Source: Pseudomonas sp. SORT22 (GTDB taxonomy: Bacteria; Pseudomonadota; Gammaproteobacteria; Pseudomonadales; Pseudomonadaceae). Taken from it: a DNA stretch of 64,000 nucleotides. Both the position numbers and the translations under genes were made by a program. This document shows positions 36,014-44,531 of this stretch, piece by piece (the stretch's first letter is position 1; every line of letters begins with the position of its first letter). The stretch lies in the NCBI RefSeq assembly GCF_018417635.1, contig NZ_CP071007.1:62001-126000 (forward strand). The letters run 5' to 3'. Under the pieces are notes generated by a model. That model was not told the DNA's origin. It made no database searches and saw only the letters and a list, made by a program, of their open reading frames with translations.

Positions 36014-36583
36014 TTATCGGGCGCCCTGTGCAACCGGGTCCGCCAGGTGTGCGACCGGCGGGTGGCGAGCGGTGATATCGAACAGCGTGTAAGCCAGCGT
36101 CAGGTGTTTCACATCCTTGGGCAGGTCACGGTCAACGATGAAACGCACCGGCATTTCGATGCGCTCCCCCGGCTGCAGCACCTGCTGGGTAAAGCAGAAG
36201 CATTCGGTCTTGTGGAAATACGCCGCCGCCTCGGCTGGGGTAATGCTGGGGATGGCCTGGGCGCTCATGGGTTTGTCGGTCGGGTTGCGAGCGATGAACA
36301 CCATCTGGTTGACCGCCCCCGGGTTGACGTCGATCTGGTCGGCGGTTGAATAAAAATCCCAGACCATGTCGCTGGCGTTGGTCGACATGAACTGCACCTT
36401 CACCGTGCGGTTCAGGTCGCTGACCTGGGTGCCTTCGTACTGGCCGCCGGTCTTGCCGTTGATGCCGAACGCCTTGCACATCACGTCGTAGATCGGCACC
36501 AGGGCAAAACCGAAGGCGAACATCACCACGGTCAGCAGCATCAGCCGCCACACCAGGCGCTTGAGCGAGGTCCCTTCACTCAT
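36014..36583 (-). CDS. ctaG: Cytochrome c oxidase assembly protein CtaG (Cox11)
   Basis: 189 residues: one N-terminal membrane helix (about 10-30) and a periplasmic immunoglobulin-like domain with the copper-binding 'KTECFCFTQQ'. It delivers copper to the CuB site of subunit I. Located between coxA and coxC, the usual order. Confidence 0.94.
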   Translation of the reverse strand: MSEGTSLKRLVWRLMLLTVVMFAFGFALVPIYDVMCKAFGINGKTGGQYEGTQVSDLNRTVKVQFMSTNASDMVWDFYSTADQIDVNPGAVNQMVFIARNPTDKPMSAQAIPSITPAEAAAYFHKTECFCFTQQVLQPGERIEMPVRFIVDRDLPKDVKHLTLAYTLFDITARHPPVAHLADPVAQGAR

Positions 36584-36608
36584 GGCTGCATCCTCAGGCC
36601 GAAGCGGT

Positions 36609-38198
36609 TCATTTCACTTCCGGTGGAGTCTGGAAGGTGTGGTAAGGCGCCGGTGACGGCACCGACCATTCCAGCCCTTCGGCGCCATCCCAGGGTTTGG
36701 CCGGCGCCGGAGCGCCGCCGCGAATGCACTTGATGACGATGAACAGGAAGAAGATCTGCGTGGCGCCGAAGGTGAAGGCGCCAATCGAGGAGATCATGTT
36801 GAAGTCGGCGAACTGCAGGTTGTAGTCGGGGATCCTGCGCGGCATGCCGGCCAGGCCGACGAAGTGCATGGGGAAGAAGGCCATGTTCATGCCGATGAAC
36901 GACAACCAGAAGTGCAGCTTGCCCAGGGTTTCGTCGTACATGTGCCCGGTCCACTTCGGCAGCCAGTAGTAGGCCGAGGCGAAGATGCCGAAGATCGCCC
37001 CGGGCACCAGCACGTAGTGGAAGTGAGCCACCACGAAGTAGGTGTCGTGGTACTGGAAGTCCGCCGGAGCAATCGCCAGCATCAATCCGGAGAAGCCGCC
37101 GATGGTGAAGAGAATGACGAAGGCGATGGCGAACAGCATCGGGGTCTCGAAGGTCAGCGAGCCTTCCCACATGGTGCTCACCCAGTTGAACACCTTCACC
37201 CCGGTGGGCACCGCGATCAGCATGGTCGCGTACATGAAGAACAGCTCGCCGACCACCGGAATGCCGACCACGAACATGTGGTGGGCCCAGACGATAAACG
37301 ACAGGAAGGCAATCGCGCCGGTGGCATAGACCATCGAGGTGTAGCCGAACAGCGGCTTGCGCGAGAACGCCGGGATGATCGAGCTGACCGCGCCGAAGGC
37401 CGGCAGGATCATGATGTACACCTCGGGGTGGCCGAAGAACCAGAACACATGCTGGAACAATACCGGGTCACCACCGCCGGCAGCGCTGAAGAAGCTGGTG
37501 CCAAAGTGGATGTCCATCAGCATCATGGTCACCACGCCCGCCAGTACCGGCATCACCGCGATCAGCAGGAAGGCGGTGATCAGCCAGGTCCAGACGAACA
37601 GCGGCATTTTCATCAGGGTCATGCCCGGGGCACGCAGGTTGAGGATGGTGGCGATGACGTTGATCGCGCCCATGATCGAGCTGATGCCCATCAGGTGGAT
37701 GGCGAAGATGAAGAAGGTCACGCTTTCCGGCGCGTAGGTGGTTGAGAGCGGGGCGTAGAAGGTCCAGCCGAAGTTCGGTCCGCCACCGGGCATGAACAGG
37801 GTCGAGACCAGCAGCAGGAACGCGGCCGGCAACAGCCAGAAGCTGAAGTTGTTCATGCGTGGCAGGGCCATGTCCGGCGCGCCGATCATCAGCGGGATCA
37901 TCCAGTTGGCGAGGCCAACGAAGGCCGGCATCACCGCGCCGAAGACCATCACCAGGCCGTGCATGGTGGTCATCTGGTTGAAGAACTCCGGCTGGACGAT
38001 CTGCAGCCCGGGCTGGAACAGCTCGGCGCGGATGACCATGGCGAACGAGCCGCCGAGCAGGAACATCATGAAACTGAACCACAGGTACATGGTGCCGATG
38101 TCTTTGTGGTTGGTCGTCAGCACCCAGCGCATCAGGCCCTTGGCCGGCCCGTGGGCGTGCTCATGACCGTGGCTGTGGTCGTCGATCACTGCGCTCAT
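36609..38198 (-). CDS. coxA: Cytochrome c oxidase subunit I
   Basis: 529 residues, twelve membrane helices. Haem a and a3/CuB ligands are visible: 'TTMHGLVMVFGAVMP' (His), 'FWFFGHPEVYIMILPAFG' with the His-Tyr cross-link pair, 'WAHHMFVVG' (two His), 'VVAHFHYVLV' (two His). The N-terminus is His-rich ('DDHSHGHEHAHG'). It is the catalytic subunit reducing oxygen to water. The gene lies 52 nt downstream of coxB. Confidence 0.97.
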   Translation of the reverse strand: MSAVIDDHSHGHEHAHGPAKGLMRWVLTTNHKDIGTMYLWFSFMMFLLGGSFAMVIRAELFQPGLQIVQPEFFNQMTTMHGLVMVFGAVMPAFVGLANWMIPLMIGAPDMALPRMNNFSFWLLPAAFLLLVSTLFMPGGGPNFGWTFYAPLSTTYAPESVTFFIFAIHLMGISSIMGAINVIATILNLRAPGMTLMKMPLFVWTWLITAFLLIAVMPVLAGVVTMMLMDIHFGTSFFSAAGGGDPVLFQHVFWFFGHPEVYIMILPAFGAVSSIIPAFSRKPLFGYTSMVYATGAIAFLSFIVWAHHMFVVGIPVVGELFFMYATMLIAVPTGVKVFNWVSTMWEGSLTFETPMLFAIAFVILFTIGGFSGLMLAIAPADFQYHDTYFVVAHFHYVLVPGAIFGIFASAYYWLPKWTGHMYDETLGKLHFWLSFIGMNMAFFPMHFVGLAGMPRRIPDYNLQFADFNMISSIGAFTFGATQIFFLFIVIKCIRGGAPAPAKPWDGAEGLEWSVPSPAPYHTFQTPPEVK

Positions 38199-38250
38199 GT
38201 CCTGTCTCCTGCAGTCCGGTGGCGGGGGCGCGGATAGGCATCAACCCGGC

Positions 38251-39378
38251 TCATTTGCTTTCTGCCTGTTTGAGCGCCAGCACGTCTTTTGGCGTGACCA
38301 TATCGCCCTTGTTGTTGCCCCAGGCATTACGTTCGTAGGTCACTACGGCGGCGATATCGACTTCCGAGAGCTGCTTGCCGAAGGCGGCCATGGCCGTGCC
38401 CGGCTTGCCGTGGAAGACCAGGCTCAGGTGATCTTCCTTGGGTCCGGTGGCAATTTTCGAGCCCTTGAGCGCCGGGAACATCGGCGGCAGGCCCTGACCT
38501 TCGGCCTGGTGACAGGCCACGCAGGTGGTGTGGTAAACCTTGTCGCCGCGCTCGACCAGCTCTTGCAGGGTCCATTCCTTGCTGGTCAGCTCCTTGAGCT
38601 TGGCCGCCTCGGCCTTGCGCTCGCCGAGCCAGGTGTCGTAGTCGGCCTTGGACTTGACTTCGACCACCACCGGCATGAAGCCGTGGTCCTTGCCGCACAG
38701 CTCGGTGCACTGGCCGCGGTAGATGCCGGGCTTCTCGACCCGGGTCCAGGCTTCGTTGACGAAGCCTGGAATGGCATCGCGCTTGACCGCAAAGGCCGGC
38801 ACCCACCAGGAATGGATAACGTCGGCGGCGGTGACCAGGAAGCGCACCTTGGCACCCACCGGCAGCACCAGCGGCTGGTCGACTTCGAGCAGGTAGTGCT
38901 CGTCCTTGGGCGCTTTGTTGTGGATTTGATCGGCGGGGGTAGCCAGGTTGCTGAAGAACTCGACATCCTGGCCCAGGTATTTGTAATGCCATTTCCACTG
39001 GTAGCCGGTGACCTGGATATCGACGTCCGACTCGCTGGCATCGTAGATATCGATCAGGGTCTTGGTCGCCGGAATGGCCATGGCCACCAGGATCAGGAAC
39101 GGCACCACCGTCCACATGATCTCGACCCAGGTGTGCTCGTGAAAATGCGCGGGCTGCTGGCCGGTGGAACGACGGTGGATGATCATCGACCAGAACATTG
39201 CGCCAAAGACCACCAGGCCGATGATCACGCAAATCCAGAAAATGGTCATGTGCAGGTCGAACACTGCGTTGCTGACTTCAGTCGCCCCTGGCGCCATGTT
39301 CACGGTCCAGGCGGCGTGCGCCTGACCGAATACCGACCACAACAGGAGGCCCATCCAGACATGTGGATGTCGCATCAT
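38251..39378 (-). CDS. coxB: Cytochrome c oxidase subunit II with fused cytochrome c domain (caa3 type)
   Basis: 375 residues. A signal peptide and two membrane helices precede the CuA domain, with ligands in 'VIHSWWVPAF' (His) and 'QCTELCGKDHGFM' (two Cys, Glu, His, Met). The C-terminal 100 residues are a c-type cytochrome ('TTCVACHQAEGQGLPPMFPALKGS'), making this a caa3-type subunit. Two adjacent ATGs are possible starts (39378 or 39375). First gene of the coxB-coxA-ctaG-coxC operon. Confidence 0.95.
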   Translation of the reverse strand: MMRHPHVWMGLLLWSVFGQAHAAWTVNMAPGATEVSNAVFDLHMTIFWICVIIGLVVFGAMFWSMIIHRRSTGQQPAHFHEHTWVEIMWTVVPFLILVAMAIPATKTLIDIYDASESDVDIQVTGYQWKWHYKYLGQDVEFFSNLATPADQIHNKAPKDEHYLLEVDQPLVLPVGAKVRFLVTAADVIHSWWVPAFAVKRDAIPGFVNEAWTRVEKPGIYRGQCTELCGKDHGFMPVVVEVKSKADYDTWLGERKAEAAKLKELTSKEWTLQELVERGDKVYHTTCVACHQAEGQGLPPMFPALKGSKIATGPKEDHLSLVFHGKPGTAMAAFGKQLSEVDIAAVVTYERNAWGNNKGDMVTPKDVLALKQAESK

Positions 39379-39746
39379 TGCGGGTTCCCCTTATCGTTCT
39401 TGTTATCCCGGAGGCGTGGACCTACGGCTAAGGGTACGGCGGCCAAGACTGCGAACTTCGACGACCGAGCCCCTGCGAACTGCAGTCGGGCCTCATCAGC
39501 GAATCACTTTCAAACCGGAGTATAGACAGCGACCCCGGCGCCGCAATGCGCACAGGGAAAACATCGGCAGAAGTTGAACGTTTGCGCGCAAAGCCGCTAA
39601 TTACCTGGCTTGAGGCACAATGATGGCATTTAGATATAATTGGCGAATATTAAGTTGTTAATGGTTATGCCAAATGCGTCTTAGGCATTTTCAGAACCGA
39701 GCTACCTTATGTCTTCCGTTTGTCACGCCTTTACCCTGGAGTTGTC
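39379..39746. promoter_or_regulatory. 368-bp divergent promoter region between coxB and the 215-residue protein gene
   Basis: No gene is visible. The right half is AT-rich. On the plus strand a perfect TATAAT at 39635-39640 is preceded 19 nt upstream by TTGAGG (39610-39615), a plausible promoter with a leader of about 100 nt. AAATGC/GCATTT near 39670-39690 can form a small hairpin. No clear Anr or other known regulator site was recognised on the coxB side. Confidence 0.45.
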
Positions 39747-40394
39747 ATGAACATCGCCGCTTTGCGCGAGCAGATTACCCGTGCCCGTCAACATGAGACC
39801 GAAACCGGCCAACTGAAAACTCAACTGGAAAACCAGCTACCCCACCTGCACCCTTCGATCCATCTGCCAGAGGCCGATGCCCAAGGCGCCCTGGTGCGCT
39901 TCGTCGACGCCTATATCGATCAGGTACCGGAACTGCTGGAGGCGGCCAACGAGGTTGCCCGCGAAGCCGGCATCGAGTCGCAGATCAAACCGGTGCTGAA
40001 AATCGCCGAGCAGTACTTCCTGCAACCGCCCGCCATCACCGATACCCACCTCGGCCTGGGCTGCCTGCTGGATGAGGCCTACCTGGCCCATCGCCTGGTG
40101 GAAGAAGTTAACGACTTGTACATCAAGCACTTCAACCAGCCGCTGATCCCGCTCGACACCACTGTGGCCAACCTGATCGCCCACCAGCTGATCGGCGAGC
40201 AGTTTGCCAACCAGCTGGATGAAGTGGTGCACCACTCGGTGGACGAGATGCTCAACGAAGAAAGCTTTGCCCTGGAGTCGGTCGAGCAGTACCGCGACAA
40301 GCTCAGCAGCCCGAACACCGGCGAAGCCTGGAAGCGCTGGCCGTGCCTGTCGCGTCAGCTGGGTGTGGGCCTGGAGCTGGATCAGTCGGCTTAA
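39747..40394 (+). CDS. Conserved protein of unknown function (PA0104-like)
   Basis: 215 residues, soluble and mostly helical. Acidic and His-bearing helices stand out: 'EAYLAHRLVEEVNDLYIKHF' and 'ANLIAHQLIGEQFANQLDEVVHHSVDEML', a pattern that could bind metal as in ferritin-like bundles, though this is only an inference. GGAG lies 6 nt before the ATG. It is divergent from the cox operon and convergent with the SulP transporter. No known domain was recognised. Confidence 0.75.
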   Translation: MNIAALREQITRARQHETETGQLKTQLENQLPHLHPSIHLPEADAQGALVRFVDAYIDQVPELLEAANEVAREAGIESQIKPVLKIAEQYFLQPPAITDTHLGLGCLLDEAYLAHRLVEEVNDLYIKHFNQPLIPLDTTVANLIAHQLIGEQFANQLDEVVHHSVDEMLNEESFALESVEQYRDKLSSPNTGEAWKRWPCLSRQLGVGLELDQSA

Positions 40395-40406
40395 GGCTGA
40401 TTCGGT

Positions 40407-41939
40407 TCAAGCCCCCAACCCGGCGGTTGTCCGCACCCGCCCTTCGACCCGGCGCTTGAGCCGCCGCTGCTCGATCAGCAGCCGCGAGCCCTTGCCGGAA
40501 TTGGCCCGGCCCCAGTCCTCGAGCAGCTCCAGGCAGGAGTGGTCGATGTAGCTGAGGTTGGCCAACGGCACGTGCAGGGTGGTCCCGGGCGGAATGCCTT
40601 CCAGCACCTGGGCCAGTGCCGGCACCTTGAGAAAGGTCGCCGCACCGCTCAGGCGCAGTTGCATATGGCCCGGTTGATCAAGGCTGGCCACGCTGATTTT
40701 CAGGCGTGCGGCCTTGAGCGCAAGCTTCAGCAGGGTCAGGGCAAAACCGAGCAGTACGCCGGTCAGCAGGTCGGTGAAGATGATCGCCAACGCTGTCGCC
40801 GCATAGGTGAACATCGGCATCCGGCCATACCGCCCCAGCCCGCGAAAGGCCTTGAAGTCGACCAGCTTGATCCCGGTGTAGACCAGCACACCCGCCAGGC
40901 TAGCCACCGGAATCTGCTGCAGCACGCTGCTGAGCACCACCACGAAAGCCAATAACCAGACCCCATGCAGGATCGCCGACAGGCGCGTTTGCGCCCCGGC
41001 CTGGACGTTGGCCGAGCTGCGCACGATAACCCCGGTCATTGGCAGTGCCCCCAGAACGCCACAGAGCATATTGCCCAGGCCCTGGGCCGACAGTTCGCGG
41101 TCAAAGTCCGAGCGCTGGCCGTTGTGCATGCGATCGACAGCGGCTGCAGATAGCAGGGTTTCGGCGCTGGCGATAAAGGCCAGGGCAAAGGCGGCGACCA
41201 GCAGGTTGGGGTCGGCCAGGTGGAGCAGGTCGGCCGGGCTCAGCCAATCGATGGCTTCGCTGAGGTTAGCCGGCACTTCGACGCGGTTCACCGGCAATGC
41301 CAGCCAGATGCTGATCGCGGTCATCAAGGCCACGCCTAGCAAAGCCCCAGGCACGAAGCGCAGCGACTGCGGGCGCAAGCGCTCCCACCCCCACATGATG
41401 GCGATGGTGCCGAGCCCGAGCGCACCGGCCTGCCAGCCGTTGCCCGGGCTTTCTAGCGGCAACGCCTGGGCCAGGGTCGCCGGAAAGCCCAGCAGGTTGG
41501 CCAGGCCCGAAGGTTGCGGGGCGCTGTCGAACATCACATGCACCTGGGACAAGACAATCAGCACGCCGATACCCGCGAGCATGCCGTACACCACCGCCGG
41601 CGCCGTGACCCGGAACCAGCAGCCCAGGCGCAAACGGCCGGCGAGCAGTTGCAGCAGGCCGGCCAACAGCAGGATCGGGCCGAGCATCGCCACGCCATGC
41701 TGGCGCACCAGTTCGAACACCAGCACCGCCAGGCCGGCGGCCGGACCGCTGACCTGCAACGGCGAGCCGGCCAGCCAACCAACGACGATACCGCCGATGA
41801 TCCCGGTGATCAGGCCCTTGGCCGGTGGCATGCCCGAGGCGATAGCGATGCCCATGCACAAGGGCAGGGCGACCAGAAACACGACTACTGACGCCAGTAA
41901 TTCACGCGGCAAGGCCGCTTTCACTTGTGTCTTGTTCAC
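40407..41939 (-). CDS. SulP-family anion transporter paired with carbonic anhydrase
   Basis: 510 residues: membrane core of about 14 helices ('LPRELLASVVVFLVALPLCMGIAIASGMPPAKGLITGIIGGIVVG', 'VSGPAAGLAVLVFELV') and a short C-terminal STAS domain (about 430-500, 'LRLSGAATFLKVPAL... VPLANLSYIDHSCLELL'). The GTG at 41939 follows AGGAG at 8 nt; longer readings lack such a site. The upstream gene encodes a beta carbonic anhydrase, an arrangement suggesting bicarbonate rather than sulfate import. Confidence 0.88.
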   Translation of the reverse strand: MNKTQVKAALPRELLASVVVFLVALPLCMGIAIASGMPPAKGLITGIIGGIVVGWLAGSPLQVSGPAAGLAVLVFELVRQHGVAMLGPILLLAGLLQLLAGRLRLGCWFRVTAPAVVYGMLAGIGVLIVLSQVHVMFDSAPQPSGLANLLGFPATLAQALPLESPGNGWQAGALGLGTIAIMWGWERLRPQSLRFVPGALLGVALMTAISIWLALPVNRVEVPANLSEAIDWLSPADLLHLADPNLLVAAFALAFIASAETLLSAAAVDRMHNGQRSDFDRELSAQGLGNMLCGVLGALPMTGVIVRSSANVQAGAQTRLSAILHGVWLLAFVVVLSSVLQQIPVASLAGVLVYTGIKLVDFKAFRGLGRYGRMPMFTYAATALAIIFTDLLTGVLLGFALTLLKLALKAARLKISVASLDQPGHMQLRLSGAATFLKVPALAQVLEGIPPGTTLHVPLANLSYIDHSCLELLEDWGRANSGKGSRLLIEQRRLKRRVEGRVRTTAGLGA

Positions 41940-42128
41940 CCTGTTACTCCTTCTCTCACGTTTCATGGCCATTCCAATGGCCGCTGGCACAACCCCTGAC
42001 TTACGCGCAGCCGCATACCGCCAGCGGGCGCCGGCACGGCAATCAGGGAGATTCAAGGCAGTCGATGACCAGGCCGCACCAGGCAGGTGCAGCCGTCAAT
42101 CAGCGATTCGCGGGGGTGTCAGGGACGC

Positions 42129-42848
42129 TTAGTAGCGGCCTTTGGGGGTGGCGCAGGGGATCGGCTGGCCTTGGGCTAGCGGCAGGAAGCTGTCGCTGGC
42201 GGCGTCATAGGCCTCGATCTGGCTGGTTTCGATGTCGTAGATCCAGCCATGGATATACAGCTGGCCGGCTGCCAGGCGCGAAGCCACCGACGGGTGAGTG
42301 CGCAAGTGGTGCAGCTGGGCGATGACGTTTTCTTTGGTCAGCACCTGCATGCTTTCATGCTCGCTGCCACAGGAGCAGTTGTCTTCGACCACCGTGCGGG
42401 CGACCTCGGCATGGCGCAGCCAGGCTTTGACCGTCGGCATTTTCTCCAGGCTCTGCGGGTTGAGCACCGCACGCATGGCGCCGCAATCGGAGTGACCGCA
42501 GACGATGATGTGGTGAACACCCAGGGCCAGCACCGCATATTCGATGGCGGTGGACACACCGCCGTTCATCTGCCCGTAGGGAGGCACGACGTTACCGACG
42601 TTGCGGGTCACGAACAGGTCGCCAGGGGAGCTCTGGGTAATCAGCTCGGGTACGATGCGCGAGTCGGCACAGGTGATGAACATCGCACGGGGCTTTTGCG
42701 CGGTGGCGAGTTTCTTGAACAGCTCTTGCTGCTCGGGAAAAACGTCATGATGGAAGCGCAGGAAGCCGTCGACGATATGCTTCAGAGCGGCATCGGCGCT
42801 CTCGGCTGGGGCTTGCGGGACAACCTTGGATGGGTCCTTGACGGGCAT
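42129..42848 (-). CDS. Beta-class carbonic anhydrase
   Basis: 239 residues. Zinc ligands C60, H119 and C122 and the Asp-Arg dyad D62/R64 are in 'FITCADSRIVPE' and 'VCGHSDCGAM'. It interconverts carbon dioxide and bicarbonate in the cytoplasm. It precedes the SulP gene by about 190 nt on the same strand, as in P. aeruginosa PA0102-PA0103. Confidence 0.94.
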   Translation of the reverse strand: MPVKDPSKVVPQAPAESADAALKHIVDGFLRFHHDVFPEQQELFKKLATAQKPRAMFITCADSRIVPELITQSSPGDLFVTRNVGNVVPPYGQMNGGVSTAIEYAVLALGVHHIIVCGHSDCGAMRAVLNPQSLEKMPTVKAWLRHAEVARTVVEDNCSCGSEHESMQVLTKENVIAQLHHLRTHPSVASRLAAGQLYIHGWIYDIETSQIEAYDAASDSFLPLAQGQPIPCATPKGRY

Positions 42849-43058
42849 GATTCATCCTCTTTGACGGTTTTGGGTTAAGTCCATTTTACCGGGTTGATGA
42901 TTCAAACGGCGTATGACAGTTGGATGAAATACGCGCGCCAACCATCACATCAGTTGTTGACTGAATTCCTACGCTACTCGGCGAAACTTAACTCAAACTG
43001 AATTGCGAGGCTCTAGAACGGGCGTTCCAGAGATTCAAAGAGGTGTCTGGATAATAGC

Positions 43059-43090
43059 AAAAAAACATTAATGGCCAATACCCATTAATG
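43059..43090 (-). terminator. Terminator after the radical SAM gene
   Basis: CATTAATGG and CCATTAATG form a 9-bp stem with a 7-nt loop, followed on the minus strand by seven Ts, just past the stop at 43094. Confidence 0.85.
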
Positions 43091-43093
43091 AAA

Positions 43094-44155
43094 TCAGAGC
43101 AGCGACATCTGCCCGCCTGGAGGACAAAACGCTGTGCAATCAAGCGCGTAGCCTTCGCGCCGATTCAGCCCCAGGCGGCGGATCGCCTTGCTGAAGCGTT
43201 GCGCCAGCAACTCGGCAAATACCCCCTCGCCGCGCATGCGCGCACCGAAGCGGCTGTCGTACAACTCACCACCGCGGCTCTGGCGGATCAGGCTCAGTAC
43301 ATGATTGGCCCGTTGCGGGTAATGGTCCTGCAGCCATTGCTCGAACAGCGGTGCCACCTCCAGTGGCAGGCGCAGCATCATGTAGGCCGCGTTCAGGGCG
43401 CCGCTGGCCTTGGCCGCCTCGAGCAAGTGCTCAAGCTCGCTGTCGTTGATCATCGGGATCATCGGCGAACACAGCACACCCACCGGCACACCGGCCTCGG
43501 CCAGCACCCGGATCGCCCGCAGACGTGCCTTGGGCGCCGCTGCCCGTGGCTCCAGCGTACGCTTGAGCTCGTCGTCCAGGGTGGTCAGGCTGATCATCAC
43601 CTGTACCAGATTCTGCCGGGCAAGCTCGGCGAGCAGGTCCAGGTCGCGCAGAATCAGTGAGCCCTTGGTGACGATGGTAACCGGGTGCCGGTAGCGCAGC
43701 AGCACTTCGAGCAGGCGCCGGGTCAGTTGTTGCTCGCGTTCAATGGGCTGGTAGGGGTCGGTGTTGGAGCCCAGGTTGATCGGTGCGCACACATAGCCAG
43801 GCTTGCTCAGTTGCTGTTCGAGCACGGCGGCAGCGTTGGTCTTGGCAATCAGCTTGGTTTCGAAGTCGAGCCCCGGCGACAGATCCCAATAAGCGTGGCT
43901 GGGCCGGGCATAGCAGTAGATACAGCCGTGCTCGCAGCCGCGATAAGGATTGATCGAGCGATCGAAGGGCAGGTCGGGCGAGTTGTTGCGGGTGATGATG
44001 GTCTTGGCGGTTTCGATGCGTACTTCGGTACCCTGGGTCAGGGGCACTTCCTGGTACCAACCGTCATCCTCGGCCACCGAGCGATTCGGGGCGAAGCGGT
44101 TATGGGGATTGCTCGCGGTGCCACGACCCCGCACCGGCCCTTGAGGATTGAACAT
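43094..44155 (-). CDS. PA0069-family radical SAM protein, SOS-regulated
   Basis: 353 residues. The iron-sulfur cysteines are C74, C78 and C81 in 'YRGCEHGCIYCYARPSHAY'. The rest matches the PA0069/Rv2578c family, distantly like spore photoproduct lyase ('NLGSNTDPYQPIE', 'PVTIVTKGSLILRD'). The substrate is unknown; a DNA repair role is suggested by the LexA box 13 bp upstream. From memory, PA0069 is part of the P. aeruginosa LexA regulon. A clear terminator follows. Confidence 0.92.
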   Translation of the reverse strand: MFNPQGPVRGRGTASNPHNRFAPNRSVAEDDGWYQEVPLTQGTEVRIETAKTIITRNNSPDLPFDRSINPYRGCEHGCIYCYARPSHAYWDLSPGLDFETKLIAKTNAAAVLEQQLSKPGYVCAPINLGSNTDPYQPIEREQQLTRRLLEVLLRYRHPVTIVTKGSLILRDLDLLAELARQNLVQVMISLTTLDDELKRTLEPRAAAPKARLRAIRVLAEAGVPVGVLCSPMIPMINDSELEHLLEAAKASGALNAAYMMLRLPLEVAPLFEQWLQDHYPQRANHVLSLIRQSRGGELYDSRFGARMRGEGVFAELLAQRFSKAIRRLGLNRREGYALDCTAFCPPGGQMSLL

Positions 44156-44168
44156 GAAAAACCCCGGA

Positions 44169-44188
44169 TACTGTTTTTATATACAGTA
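44169..44188 (-). promoter_or_regulatory. LexA (SOS) box
   Basis: The minus strand reads TACTGTATATAAAAACAGTA, matching the CTG-N10-CAG rule with flanking TA on both sides. It starts 13 bp upstream of the radical SAM start codon, overlapping the expected promoter. Confidence 0.9.
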
Positions 44189-44221
44189 CACGGGGCTAGT
44201 GTTCGATTCCAGTACCGCTGG

Positions 44222-44244
44222 GCGCCAGCCGAAAATGCTGGCGC
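44222..44244. terminator. Stem-loop downstream of yheV
   Basis: GCGCCAGC and GCTGGCGC pair around a 7-nt loop, 8 nt past the yheV stop on the minus strand. There is no T-run, so termination is uncertain. Confidence 0.4.
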
Positions 44245-44252
44245 TGGCGCGT

Positions 44253-44531
44253 TTACTCGGTTGTCTTCTTCAACTTCGGATTGGGGAAGAACTGCACCGT
44301 CTGCACCGTGGTCGCGGCAGGTTTCACCTCGACCTTGTTGACCCGCGTACCCAGTTCCTTGGGCACCGACAGCCCTTGCTCGTTAAGGGTGTCAGAAAAA
44401 CCGCAGGCCACACATTCCCGGTGCGGAACGCTGTCTTCACTCCACATCATCAGTTTGTCCGGCTCGCTGCACGCCGGGCAGACCGCCCCGGCGATAAAGC
44501 GCTTTTTCGTTACCACAGGCCCATCACTCAT
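44253..44531 (-). CDS. yheV: YheV-family putative zinc-ribbon protein
   Basis: 92 residues. Two CxxC pairs (C18-P-A-C21 and C40-V-A-C43) make a zinc ribbon: 'KKRFIAGAVCPACSEPDKLMMW' and 'RECVACGFSD' are typical of YheV. The C-terminal half is basic and poorly conserved. Function unknown. It overlaps prlC by 4 nt, the same partner as in enteric bacteria. Confidence 0.88.
   Translation of the reverse strand: MSDGPVVTKKRFIAGAVCPACSEPDKLMMWSEDSVPHRECVACGFSDTLNEQGLSVPKELGTRVNKVEVKPAATTVQTVQFFPNPKLKKTTE

Noticed and set aside
36584..36608. A 10-codon frame (MNRFGLRMQP) between coxA and ctaG
   Set aside because: Too short and overlapping the coxA stop and ctaG ribosome site; no evidence that it is translated.
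43011..43032. CTCTAGAACG/CGTTCCAGAG hairpin between the carbonic anhydrase and radical SAM genes
   Set aside because: One mismatch, no T-run and a position inside a promoter region; too weak to name, and a better terminator lies at 43059-43090.
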